From NCBI RefSeq assembly GCF_932274485.2, contig NC_065886.2, forward strand, positions 34,707,501-34,771,500: DNA of 64,000 bases, written 5' to 3'. Positions 42,601 to 50,230 of this stretch are shown here, one piece after another. The notes beneath the pieces are model-generated. The model did not search any database and was not told the origin of the DNA. It saw only the letters and a program-made list of their open reading frames with translations. Source of the stretch: Patella vulgata (taxonomy: Eukaryota > Mollusca > Gastropoda > Patellidae). Every line of letters begins with the position of its first letter. The first letter of the stretch is position 1. The translations under genes and the position numbers were made by a program.

Positions 42601-43641
42601 GGGAAGTGACGAACGCGAAAGGAAAACACGAGTTATCCTTCTATATAACTGACTGAAATGGCGAGTGATAGCAGATACACGGACGACTTTCTACTCACTA
42701 ATAATTCCTTGGAAGACCAAAAGTTGTTTGGGGGTCACATCGTGGCTAAGTGGGTAAGACACTGGCTCGCTAGCCTGGACGTCGGGTGTTCGAACAGATT
42801 TTCCGGCGTGGTTCCTTCTTGTCAGTGATGCAGGACGGACGTGCACGTAAAATATCCCTTGACAATTGGAATTCCATATAAGAATGTTATGTTATTACTC
42901 GTCTCTTAAGTCAGTTAGTCACTTCCCTTTCTTGAAATCTTCCTAACGCATCTATCGTAGCAATATCTGGAATGTGTTTAACCAGTTCTATCACATATGT
43001 GATAATGACTGACACCAATATTGCCCTTTAATTTGTTGAGTGATGTGGATGCATCGATGTCGGTTTCATGAGATCATCAATCGCTTGCTCAAACTTATGA
43101 TTTTGTGCCCGTGATCTCTTGTCGTTCTCCTACCTCACACAAATGCATTATTGGAGTAATAGGCTAGCCCCGAGTGTACGCTCATTTATTTCAAACGCAT
43201 AAGGAATTTATGTTGATAAGGGGCGTATGTTGAATTGTCAACTTTGTTTGTTTTTGTACCTTTCCCCACAGAATTTTAGTTTTTTCACTGATGGTTAGAA
43301 CTGATTTGAATTTTATATATTTTCTACCTCTTTCATTTGTGTATTCCAGACGTCAGCCGAGTAAGACACAGGATGTTAGTATTCCTGATTATTTAACAGC
43401 CAGGGCGTCACAATGTACAACTATATATGCCACAGCTGTGTCCTCCGCCTCTAGTAATACAAATTACTTGGAGTATGAAAATCAATCACCGGCCACAAAC
43501 CAACCCACAACTACGACAGTGTCAGATGGTAATGTACGGAATGTCGAATGTGAAAACCAGTCGGTTGATGAACAAAATAGAAGAAATGAATACGAGACAT
43601 TAGACCATGCCTCCGATAATACTTATTTAACATTACAATAA
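33570..43641 (+). CDS. Receptor A: three Ig domains, one TM segment, ITAM tail (531 aa, six exons)
   Basis: Exons 33570-33624, 35206-35595, 38377-38706, 40408-40812, 41338-41461 and 43350-43641 join in one frame (phases 1,1,1,1,2) with consensus GT/AG sites, ending TAA at 43639-43641. Order: signal peptide (about residues 1-18), Ig1, Ig2, Ig3, TM, cytoplasmic tail of about 95 residues. Each Ig domain occupies one phase 1-1 exon, the classical arrangement. Ig1 and Ig3 are close paralogues. The tail has DYLTA, IYATA, NYLEYENQ and, at the end, YETL-x7-YLTL preceded by acidic residues, which fits the ITAM consensus. An ITAM receptor would bind a Syk/ZAP-70-type tandem-SH2 kinase after Src-family phosphorylation. 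The ligand is unknown. Intron 1 holds a LINE nested in a MITE. Confidence 0.88.
33705..35110. mobile_element. MITE interrupted by a LINE
   Basis: Left part 33705-33835 (GCTTTATGTAAGATTTAG, GTCGATTTTCATTGCTACAG) and right part 34926-35110 (GTTGATTATGGTCTTCGCAT, AATAAATGCCTATTTAATG) align consecutively with the uninterrupted copy at 13735-13965. Confidence 0.7.
33836..34925 (-). mobile_element. LINE 3' fragment with poly-A, inserted in the MITE
   Basis: A 222-codon minus-strand frame (34914-34246) encodes the C-terminal region of a LINE ORF2: LRERRRRHKLILMYKILNN, SEVRLWNSLPDTV and a zinc-knuckle-like CNCGHQFEDSYDYLLVCPLY, typical of the region after the RT in molluscan CR1/Jockey-type elements. 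A 3' UTR rich in (TATATACA)n precedes a poly-A-like end (33836-33855). The RT is missing through 5' truncation. Plain retrotransposon remnant, open frame intact. Confidence 0.8.
35206..35595 (+). CDS. Receptor A exon 2 (Ig domain 1)
   Basis: Acceptor TATATTTTCAG, donor GTAAGT, phase 1-1. Strand B cysteine in LIVRCSP and strand F cysteine in ETGEYQC. The core Trp is replaced by LYSI in TLYSINLYK. An extra Cys lies seven residues before the YQC cysteine, as in Ig3. Confidence 0.87.
35881..36194 (-). mobile_element. Type 1 SINE, near full length
   Basis: GAAATGAAATGTGGGTTTAACGTCC starts the reversed tail. GGACAGCGGCACTACG, TTTTATGTGCACGCCAATG and ACGACCTCCGGGCGTC..TTACTCACTTAGC follow. The head reads in reverse as GCCATTGTAGC. 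Confidence 0.85.
36548..37303. mobile_element. Decayed mariner-like element with CACTCTTCAAAAAAGT termini
   Basis: The left end CACTCTTCAAAAAAGTTAGG and the right end, reversed, TACTCTTCTAAAAAAGTATAGG are flanked by TA. About 756 bp, without a readable transposase. Internal words near 36600-36720 (TTGCYTACACATGAACATAAACA) are repeated. The TA flank and terminal sequence suggest the Tc1/mariner superfamily. Confidence 0.6.
37765..38296 (+). mobile_element. TTAA-flanked MITE (AGGGNCMATCCC termini), uninterrupted copy
   Basis: TTAA at both ends, left AGGGCCAATCCCAATT and right, reversed, AGGGACAATCCCGATT. It is the empty-site homologue of 56074-56824, which is inverted and holds a SINE. TTAA flanks suggest piggyBac-type mobilisation. 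Confidence 0.8.
38377..38706 (+). CDS. Receptor A exon 3 (Ig domain 2)
   Basis: Acceptor ATACTTCTACAG, donor GTATGT. IEITCQGDVGNPERYWSWE and NGLVIRCNVGN give the Cys-Trp-Cys core of a C2/I-type domain, with an extra Cys in TTTACGYY. A decayed relative lies at 33205-33405. Confidence 0.87.
38998..39385 (-). mobile_element. MITE (CATTATGTAAGA family), inverted homologue of 8480-9030
   Basis: ATGCATTATGCAAAAGCTAAATC, CTGATCCAGGCC, CTCTCGATGGCATCAGATTTC, GTACGGTGGTTGAAATTATTGC and AAGAATGGCTAGCTCTTTATCC match the other copy reversed, but only once for the segment duplicated there. Confidence 0.8.
40120..40250. other. Poly-C-containing remnant
   Basis: Two C runs (about 40139-40150 and 40200-40210) and ATCCGCCCCTGATTACC resemble ends of old invertebrate DNA transposons. 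They lie shortly before receptor A exon 4. Confidence 0.3.
40408..40812 (+). CDS. Receptor A exon 4 (Ig domain 3, paralogue of domain 1)
   Basis: Acceptor CAATTATCAG, donor GTAAGT, phase 1-1. LDITPSQNIQSGATSLTVKC parallels LEITPSQNLQVGAKSLIVRC of Ig1, then LYSITIGKR and CNDAAEYQC. Exon duplication within the gene is clear. Confidence 0.87.
41338..41461 (+). CDS. Receptor A exon 5 (transmembrane segment)
   Basis: SGVIGFICGIMVMVIVGVLY is an uncharged TM helix followed by YFYKNR. Two acceptors six bases apart (ending at 41337 or 41343) keep frame, so NAGNAG-like alternative use is possible. Donor GTAATC, phase 2. Confidence 0.85.
41510..42330. repeat. Minisatellite (ACACGTTTATTACGTACAGTACAGTATTTATA) split by a SINE
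   Basis: Units of about 55-60 bp occupy 41510-41700 and 42030-42330 in receptor A intron 5. The SINE at 41729-42025 divides the array, so the array is older than the SINE insertion or has kept changing around it. Confidence 0.75.
41729..42025 (+). mobile_element. Type 1 SINE inside a minisatellite
   Basis: GAGCTACGGTGGCTCAGTGAG (head), then directly TTGTCAGTGGTGCAGGAC with the B-box part lost. GCGCCGCTGTCCGGGCAAAA and GGACGTTAAATCCCATTTC complete it. Confidence 0.85.
42490..43015. mobile_element. MITE with GTGTCAGTCATTATCATATGTG termini, carrying a SINE
   Basis: The left end CAGTGTCAGTCATTATCATATG and the right end, reversed, GTGTCAGTCATTATCACATATG enclose inverted AGAACTGGTTAAACACGTTCCA / TGGAATGTGTTTAACCAGTTCT and GGAAGTGAC words. 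A related passage without the inverted partner lies at 6770-6880. Confidence 0.7.
42731..42890 (+). mobile_element. Type 1 SINE, head half only
   Basis: GTCACATCGTGGCTAAGTGG, GACACTGGCTCGCTAGCCTG and GTTCCTTCTTGTCAGTGATG, ending at ATTCCATATAAGAATG. The flanks, near 42480-42630 and 42900-43020, carry the inverted words CACATATGTGATAATGACTGACAC / GTGTCAGTCATTATCATATGTG, so it sits in another TIR element (about 42490-43015). Confidence 0.7.
43350..43641 (+). CDS. Receptor A exon 6 (cytoplasmic tail with C-terminal ITAM)
   Basis: Acceptor GTGTATTCCAG. In phase 2 it opens RRQPSKTQD. Seven tyrosines: DYLTA, IYATA, NYLEY, EYENQ, EYETL and TYLTL. The last two make YETL-DHASDNT-YLTL, spacing seven. 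Only one residue follows before TAA. AATAAA (43637-43642) overlaps the stop codon. Confidence 0.87.
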
Positions 43642-43885
43642 AATTAAACATTAGACCACGCCTCCAATAATACTTATTTATCATTATATTATACAATCAT
43701 ATTAAACATTAGACCACGCCTTCGATAATACTTATTTATCATTATATACAATTATATTAAACATTAGACCACGCCTTCGATAATACTTATTTATCATTAT
43801 ATACAATCATATTAAACATTAGACCACGCCTCCGATAATACAAGCACATTTATCATTTAGACCACGCCCCCGATAAGACATTCTT
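43599..43885. repeat. Minisatellite whose first unit is the receptor A ITAM coding end
   Basis: ATTAGACCAYGCCTCCGATA and ATACTTATTTA start units at 43599, 43650, 43708, 43763 and 43818, with a fragment at 43856 (periods 51, 58, 55, 55). The first unit codes for LDHASDNTYLTLQ and the stop; the rest is 3' UTR. Confidence 0.9.
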
Positions 43886-43959
43886 TGCCTTTTAGTATGC
43901 GTTAGTTTGGGATCTGCTTCACTATTTCACTCTTTATGGCAGTTAAGATTGATAACAAT

Positions 43960-44470
43960 TTGATGAGATGGGGGTGATTGTCAAGTTGTGGCACTTCAAC
44001 ACTTTACATGATGTGGTACCGTTGGTCATTGCGATTTCCTCTAACGGTTACTAGTGGAAGCTTACAGACGCATATAAGGCAATTTAACCCGATATCATGA
44101 TAGAGCCACCACCGAATGGACTCTTTTCTAGGAAGTTCCTCTGTGTATATGCAATGTTCTTAGTTGTCATACCTGTAGCATTCATCATGAACAAGAGAAA
44201 GCGACACTCATCCGACCAGTGAATTTTTCGCCATAACACAATGTTCCAATGATGAGGTACTCGGCACTATGCTAGTCGTGACAAGATATGTCGCATGATA
44301 TGTCCGTAGAATGTTCAGAGCCTCCACGGTCCTTCGCGTCATTGGAATTTTGACTAATGGTCGAGCGATATTGCCGAACTATCGTACAATCTGTCGCACT
44401 GACATCCCAGCATTGCTCAAGCTAATTGTTGTAGTGGGTTGTCGAGGGGACATTGTGAAATATAGACAGT
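43960..44470 (-). mobile_element. Tc1/mariner-type transposase, badly decayed
   Basis: Minus-strand pieces recall a Tc1-like transposase: SNAGMSVRQIVR, PMTRRTVEALNILR, SLVHDECY, RWW, and PLVTVRGNRNDQRYH, which parallels the family's GNLNAQRY. Several stops and frame changes interrupt it, and TIRs were not found. Confidence 0.65.
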
Positions 44471-44702
44471 AAACACAACGATTTTAAAACAGTTCTCACA
44501 ATATAATGGCTGATTCCAAAACAGGCTTTTCATGACGCAAGTGGTTCACCCTTTTCCTGGCACTGTAGGTCTGTTACCTGCTGCACTGACCGCTTTCACG
44601 TGTATGTCACAATTTTCAATTATTTTTGGTTATATTTCTTTACGTAAATATTCTGGTGTCGTGATACTTATTTCTCTGTTAAATAGACTACATGTATCGT
44701 TG

Positions 44703-44832
44703 CGTGAGAGAGAGAGAGAGAGAGAGGGAGAGAGAGGGGGGAGCGTTCCCTTCAAGCCTTGGATTCTTGATCCAATTACAGACTTTATGACCGAGAGGGA
44801 AGCCATTCAACCCCCATGTATTATCGAATGAA
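44703..44832 (-). mobile_element. Type 2 SINE remnant with a large internal deletion
   Basis: A GA run (44706-44738) is followed by TTGGATTCTTGATCC, CAGACTTTATGACCGAGAGG and CCATTCAACCCCC, the reversed tRNA head. The central block is missing. Confidence 0.65.
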
Positions 44833-44834
44833 CA

Positions 44835-44990
44835 CGAACTAATTGTACAACATTTCAAAAACAATACTACTACGAGTGGTGTGTTGGGAACGATACTATC
44901 AGTGCTTAAAGCCAGTAGATATTTACCATGAAGTGATGCTAAAATAGAAGACACAGATATCTCATGGGTTGTCGTTGTCTGATCTCTAAC
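44835..44990 (-). repeat. Coding-like repeat, copy 2 (SSILASLHGK)
   Basis: The minus frame reads VSSILASLHGK, LLALSTDSIVPNTP; compare 20050-20200. The copy is cut by the type 2 SINE at 44703-44832. Confidence 0.45.
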
Positions 44991-45089
44991 TCTTATAAAA
45001 TCTATATAATCAATTACATCGTTGATACTTCTTATGGGTGATATTTAGCATTTTGATAGTTTTTTATTTCGTCTTACGAATACAGAAGT

Positions 45090-45170
45090 AGATAAAAAAT
45101 GCACCGGAGCACAGGAAGACCTATTATTTACAGCCCACGAATCAAATATAAATTTGGAATGCATGTACCT
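45090..45170 (+). pseudogene. Possible Ig-exon relic
   Basis: Behind an acceptor-like TACGAATACAG, the phase-1 frame reads KKCTGAQEDLLFT and NINLECMYL, which looks like strands A and B of an Ig domain with its first cysteine. The frame then loses any domain pattern. Weak. Confidence 0.25.
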
Positions 45171-45554
45171 TATAATAACTGTATTAATAGTTGTTTTGAA
45201 TATATTTAGATGTTTAACATTACATTTAACCAGAGGTTTAATGGTCGAGAGCGAGACATTAAGTAATATATTGATACTTCACGAAGGCGTTACCAATGTA
45301 TTACGTAACATAACAACTTAAAATGCAGACAGTAGACATACCATGTGCATTTCAATGAAATCGTTGCGCGAGTCCAATGCTTTATCTGTCTAATATAAAT
45401 AATGTACGATTGGCACGTTGCCAATGACATATTTTTTTAAAATAATTGTAAGGCAACATCAAAGGATAACGTCATATCCGTATTTTAAAAATATTAACGC
45501 AACAGAAAACAATTTAACTGAAATGTCTGTACAGAACGTACAATGTGATATGTT

Positions 45555-45975
45555 ATGGAAGCCTATTGCGGCCATTTCAGAATCTCGACCTCTCCGAGGG
45601 CGAGAACACGAGGGAGCGAGAACTCGAAGGAGCGAGAAGTCGAGGGCGAGAGAGCGAGAGTGCGAGAACACGAGGAAACAGGGCGAGAATGCGAGGATCT
45701 TGCCCCGAGAACACGAGATTATTTTCACCTCGACTTTTCGCTCCCTCGTCCCTCGAGGTCTCGCTTCCGTGAGTTCTCGCCTTTGAAAATCCTCGTGTTC
45801 TCGCTCCCTCGCCCTCGACTTCTCGCCCTAGACTTCTCGCTCCCTCATGTTCTCGCCTTTGAAAATCCTCCCTCGCGTTCTCGCCTTTGAGTAAATATCG
45901 TCCTCTCGTGTTCTCGCTCCCTTGCTTCGTCACAATCTCGATTTCTCATCTTCTCGTGTTCTCGCCTCGAAAGTG
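45555..45975. repeat. Inverted low-complexity array of GAGAACACGAGGGAGCGAGAAGTCGAGG
   Basis: 45585-45715 is built from CGAGAACACGAG, GGAGCGAGAA and GTCGAGGGCGAG words. 45725-45965 is built from their complements, so the whole can fold into a long imperfect hairpin. The edge GGAAGCCTATTGCGGCCATTTC is inverted at 48375-48411. Confidence 0.8.
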
Positions 45976-46164
45976 CAGTTTATGCGCATGTCCACTGACT
46001 ACGGTATCGGCATTTATATTTGGACATGGATTCAAATAGACGGAAATGTTTGAAGTTCTGAAAAATTTAATAGTCCTAAACAATTTAATTTCTTATTGCA
46101 CAGATAGTATTTTATTCTGTAATCGATTTTAAGTCTTCAGTCGAATCTTTCTTGCTCTCTAACT

Positions 46165-47180
46165 TCATCAACGTTCATCGGGATTTTTTGATGCGTGGTC
46201 TTGTCAGTGCTGTAGGACGGAGATCCTGATAATAACAACGTATAGTCGTTCGAATGGGATTTTAAAAAAACGAGGTCCCGTGTCTGGAATCGAAATGAAG
46301 TTGGTTCTACGGTGGCTCAGTGAGTAGGACGTTTGCTCTCTCACTTCATCAAAGTCTGTGGTGTAGGACGGAGAGCCTGCCAAGAGACAACGTATAATCG
46401 TTCGGATCGAATAAAAATAACCGATGTCCCGTGTCCAGAATCTAAATGAAGAAGGAGCTATGGTGGGTCAGTGAGAGGGACGTGTGCTCTCTTTCTTCAG
46501 TGGTGTAGGAGGAAAGACCTGGCAAGGGACCACGTATGGTCGTTCGGATGGCATAAAAAAACGAGGTCCCGTGTCCGGAATCGAAATGAAGTGGAAGCTA
46601 GGGTGGCCCAGTGAGTAGGGCGTTTGCTCTCTAACATCATTAAAGTTCGGAGCCACGGTGGCTTAAGTGTGTAAGACGCTGGCTCACTAAACTGGAGGTC
46701 AAGTGTTCTATCCCTGCATTAGCCGAGAAAGTTCATCGGGGTTTTCCGACGTGATTACGCCTTGTCAGTGGTGTAGGACGGAGGGCTTGGCAAGGACAGT
46801 TGTCTAGTTGTTCGGATGGGACGAAAAACCGAGGTTATAAATTGGCGTACACGTAAAAGAACCCTTGGCCGTTGTGCCGCTGCCCGGGAACAATTTCCCT
46901 CATAGCACACTGTATGGCGTATGCCCTACTTCATAAGTCCAGCCGGAGTAGAACAGTAGGACGTTAAACTCTATTTCATTCATTTCATCAAAGTTCATCG
47001 GAATTTTTCTGGCGGGGTTTATCCTTGTAAGTGGTGAAGGAAGGTTGGAATAAACAAAGACCGAGGTCCTGTGTCCGGATTCGAAATGAAGTGGGAGCTG
47101 CGGTGGTTCAGTGCGTAGTCGGTACTTTTCTGGCGAGGTACCCCTTGTCAGTGGTGTAGTAGGACGGAATGCCTAGAGAC
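46165..47180 (+). mobile_element. Cluster of partial type 1 SINEs
   Basis: At least five partial copies lie in series: heads at about 46310, 46450, 46600 and 46650 (GGTGGCTCAGTGAGTAGGACG words), and one near-complete copy 46650-46990 with GGACGTTAAACTCTATTTC. TGTCCGGAATCGAAATGAAG recurs three times at about 120-150-bp spacing, so part of the cluster grew by tandem duplication. Confidence 0.7.
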
Positions 47181-47224
47181 AGCATGTCGTTCGGATAGCA
47201 TTAAAAACCGAAGTCCCGAGTACA

Positions 47225-47460
47225 CATTGGAGTTGTGGTGGTGTGTGTGTTTGGGGAGTTTGGGGGGGGGGGCTCTGTTTCGGTCGTTCGCTTACATGTG
47301 ACAAGGTGTAGGGTTTTCTCCACCCCCCCCCCCCCTGGAAAAAAACCCTCTTAAAGACCCCTACGCACAAACAAATTATTAGTTCCGAAATTGCTTGATT
47401 TGTCGAGTGGACGTTCAACACCATTCATCCCCACCCCCTCTCTCTCATTTCATTTCGAAC
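47225..47460 (+). mobile_element. Type 2 SINE, decayed
   Basis: ACATGTGACAAGGTGTAGGG, TTTTCTCCACCCC, AAGACCCCTACGCACAAACAAATT and TGTCGAGTGGACGTTCAACACC, then a CT-rich tail. Confidence 0.65.
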
Positions 47461-47469
47461 GTCAATAAA

Positions 47470-47920
47470 AACCGATAAAATTGTTACCTTTGTATTAGAA
47501 AATAACGTTTTGAGACACATTAATACATAATATAGGTACTATACAAAGATAACCACATTAAGTCATTACTTTACACACACTAAAATGTTGCACACTAGAC
47601 TAAGAGAGCACACAGAAAAGGGTACGTATTCAAACCAGCTTTGGTGGCAGCATACTTAATATTTCACAGAATCAAGGGATGAATAAACTACTAGACTGCA
47701 AAATTTCAGAAGCCTCCTTTGCTGTTTTGTCGACATATATTATCATATACATACCAAAAATATGGGAAAATCGGGTTATTTTAGGCTCACTGAGCACATA
47801 ATAACTTCTAAACTGGCATTGGTGGCTCCATGATGTTTATGTTTTCGAATTAACGGATGAATAAGTTATGAACATACTAATGTGCATTACCTTTCTATGA
47901 TGCATTATCAAATTACTAGT
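47470..47920. other. Gene-free stretch
   Basis: No recognisable exon or transposon terminus. Two loosely similar passages (TTCAAACCAGCTTTGGTGGC at 47631 and TCTAAACTGGCATTGGTGGC at 47809) hint at an old duplication of about 180 bp. Confidence 0.4.
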
Positions 47921-47921
47921 A

Positions 47922-48360
47922 GGATACCCGGCTTTACACGGGTCCAAATTTGCCCGGCGCACAAATTCACCGGGATCCTAAATTCGGCCGGGGCCTAAAT
48001 TTGCCAGGGGCCCATATTCGCCCAGTGCTCAAATTCGCACGGGACCGAAATTCGCCCGAGGCCCAATTCATTCGTGGCCCAAATTCGTCTGTGGCCCAAA
48101 TTCGATGGCTTAAACATTCACATGGTCATGCATTTTAATTTGATACGAGATATGTGGGGGTGGAGCGCGGCGACGAAGCGCAATTCGCCTGGGGCCCGAA
48201 TTCAGTGGCCTAAAATATTCATGTTGTGATGCTGGTTAATTTAATACCACATAATAATGTGGGGGTGGAGCGCGGCGAAGAAGCGTGATGGGCGAAAATG
48301 CATACAAACATGCATACACACACCCATACACACATAGATTTTATTTATATAGATATCACC
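47922..48360. repeat. AGTAGGATACCCGG element with AAATTCGCCCGGGGCCC tandem words
   Basis: Begins TACTAGTAGGATACCCGGCT. About 12 short units of CAAATTCGYCYGGGGCCC are followed by two units with GTGGGGGTGGAGCGCGGCGA. It ends TAGATTTTATTTATATAGAT. The end words are shared with the repeat at 29560-29960. Confidence 0.7.
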
Positions 48361-48591
48361 GCGAGCGGCGAGAAGTCGAGATTCTGAAATGGTCGCAATA
48401 GGCTTCCATAGATATGTGGATACAATATGGAGTTCTGTAAGAATTTCTATATTCATTAGCCCAGTCGGTGGGACGTTAATCCTCATATTATTTAGTGTAT
48501 GTAATCTACACAGTCACTGGGAGGCCAAATCTGTTCAATAGATACTTCGGCATTCGGGAAGGTAGAGAGACAGCTCTAATTGACCATACTT

Positions 48592-48970
48592 TCCTCTAAG
48601 TGGGTAAGACGCTGGCTCGCTAGCCTGGAGGTCGGGTGTTCGATCCCTGCATTGGCCGAGAAAGTTCATCCAGATTTTCCGGTGTGGTTTCCCCTTGTCA
48701 GTGATGCAGGACAAAGGGCCTGACAAGGACAGCTGTCTAGTCATTCGGATGAGACGAAAAACCGAGGTCCCGTGTATACATTGGAATGCACGTAAAAGAT
48801 CCCTTGGCAGTTGGAATTCGACATAAGAGTAGGCGATAGTGCCGCTGCCCGGGCAAAATTTCCCTCATAGCACACTGTATGGCGTATGCCCGTCTTCATT
48901 AGCCCAGTATAGGAGCAGAACAGTAGGACGTTAAACCCCATTTCATTTCATTTCATTTCATTTCATTTCC
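48592..48970 (+). mobile_element. Type 1 SINE, best preserved plus-strand copy
   Basis: AAGTGGGTAAGACGCTGGCT and GTCGGGTGTTCGATCCCTGC (A- and B-box region) are followed by TTCCGGTGTGGTTTCCCCTTG, GACAAGGACAGCTGTCTAGTC, CATTGGAATGCACGTAAAAG, CGCTGCCCGGGCAAAATTTC, GCGTATGCCCGTCTTCATTA, GGACGTTAAACCCC and an (ATTTC)n tail. Confidence 0.92.
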
Positions 48971-49129
48971 ATACTTTCCTTGCAGTGCCGTTATACGTTA
49001 CGATCTCTTTACAAAAAAAGTGGGAACACAATTTAAATAATACGATATTTATACCTCCCCCCCACACCCCATATTATCATATTTCAGTATACTTTAATGA
49101 AGCTTCAAACTGTTTCTGAGTTGTTTTTT

Positions 49130-49445
49130 TACAGAGGTGGCTCAGTGAGTAGACATCGGTCCGCAAACCTTGAGACCCCGACGTTGGTCCTGTTGTTGGT
49201 AGAGAATGTTCATCATGATTTTCCACCACAATTTACTCTTGTCAGCATTACAGGACGGGGGACCATGCAAGGGCCAACTTATAGTCTTTCGTATCGGACT
49301 GACATCCGTTGTACACATTGTTGTAGTGCACGAGAGAGAGCCCTTGACAGATTATAGTAGGCCCTCATTGTACACTGTATGGCGCACGCTTGTCTTCATT
49401 AGCCCAGTCTGTGCAGAACAGTAGAACGTTAAACTTCATTTCACT
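49130..49445 (+). mobile_element. Type 1 SINE, diverged
   Basis: AGAGGTGGCTCAGTGAGTAG, TTGTCAGCATTACAGGACG, GTACACATTGTTGTAGTGCACG, TCTTCATTAGCCCAGTCTGTGC and GAACGTTAAACTTCATTTC. Confidence 0.8.
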
Positions 49446-49449
49446 GTTT

Positions 49450-50145
49450 TTTACAGTTACTGACAGTTAAGTTAATAAGATAATCAATAATTAATTTGTA
49501 TTTCGGGCTATGCACACCCGGATAAAAAAATCGGATGTATAAAACAAACGTGCAACAATAAGACAATACACATTCGTTGATCCGGACCAATCCGCATTTT
49601 GTATTGTATCGTTCGACTGGTTTTTGAGTCTACGTGGCGAGTGTTAAGCGAGAAACAATGTATGCTTTGCCACATGACTACCAATTTGGTGCGTACGTCT
49701 GATCTAGATCCGTTTTAACAGATGGACAGGCCTCTGGGAAGTTTACCCTGGGCCGCACGAGCATAAGTGGTCCATGGTAATCTATGTATGTTATGTCTTG
49801 CATTCCATAAATAAATACTATGAATATTTTGTTTTCTTTATCTTTAAACACTGATTTTGTTGCATACGTATGTCTACCAATACAATAAATATTTGCTCAA
49901 TTTACATTTTTATTCCTGTGAGTGTTTTGTGTAGGTTAGGACCTCAGTGGACTGCTGATAAGACGTGCTCTGAGCGATGTAATACTATACATTGCGTGAC
50001 TAACTCGGCCAAGTATCTACTGCCTTTGATGATATACATATATTAAGCTTTAACAGTCTTTGTGATACACAAAAAAATAAACTTACTCATAACTTACATA
50101 TTGAGCACATAAGTTGTTTGGGTTTAAAATATCAACTGTTGTCTA
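49450..50145. other. 5' flank of receptor B
   Basis: No coding or transposon signal. It is the likely promoter region of receptor B, but no core element can be assigned. Confidence 0.35.
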
Positions 50146-50184
50146 ATGTCTGGTAATTTAAGAGAAAAGAGATTTAGAGAAAAG

Positions 50185-50230
50185 ATGTTACTGATTTTAC
50201 TACTGGTTATATCTTTACTTCCGGTAACAG
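50185..50230 (+). CDS. Receptor B exon 1 (signal peptide)
   Basis: MLLILLLVISLLPVT plus one base, donor GTAGGC. An upstream in-frame ATG (50146) would prefix a charged stretch; the internal ATG gives the better signal peptide. Confidence 0.72.

Noticed and set aside
43291-43349. Starting receptor A's last exon as an independent gene at ATG 43291
   Set aside because: The bases before 43350 form a polypyrimidine tract and acceptor. The phase-2 join to the TM exon restores the same frame, so the upstream ATG is intronic.
45418-45933. Four overlapping Arg/Ser/Glu-rich ORFs on both strands
   Set aside because: All are readings of the GAGAACACGAGGG low-complexity palindrome. An SR-like protein was considered, but no frame is favoured and there is no exon structure.
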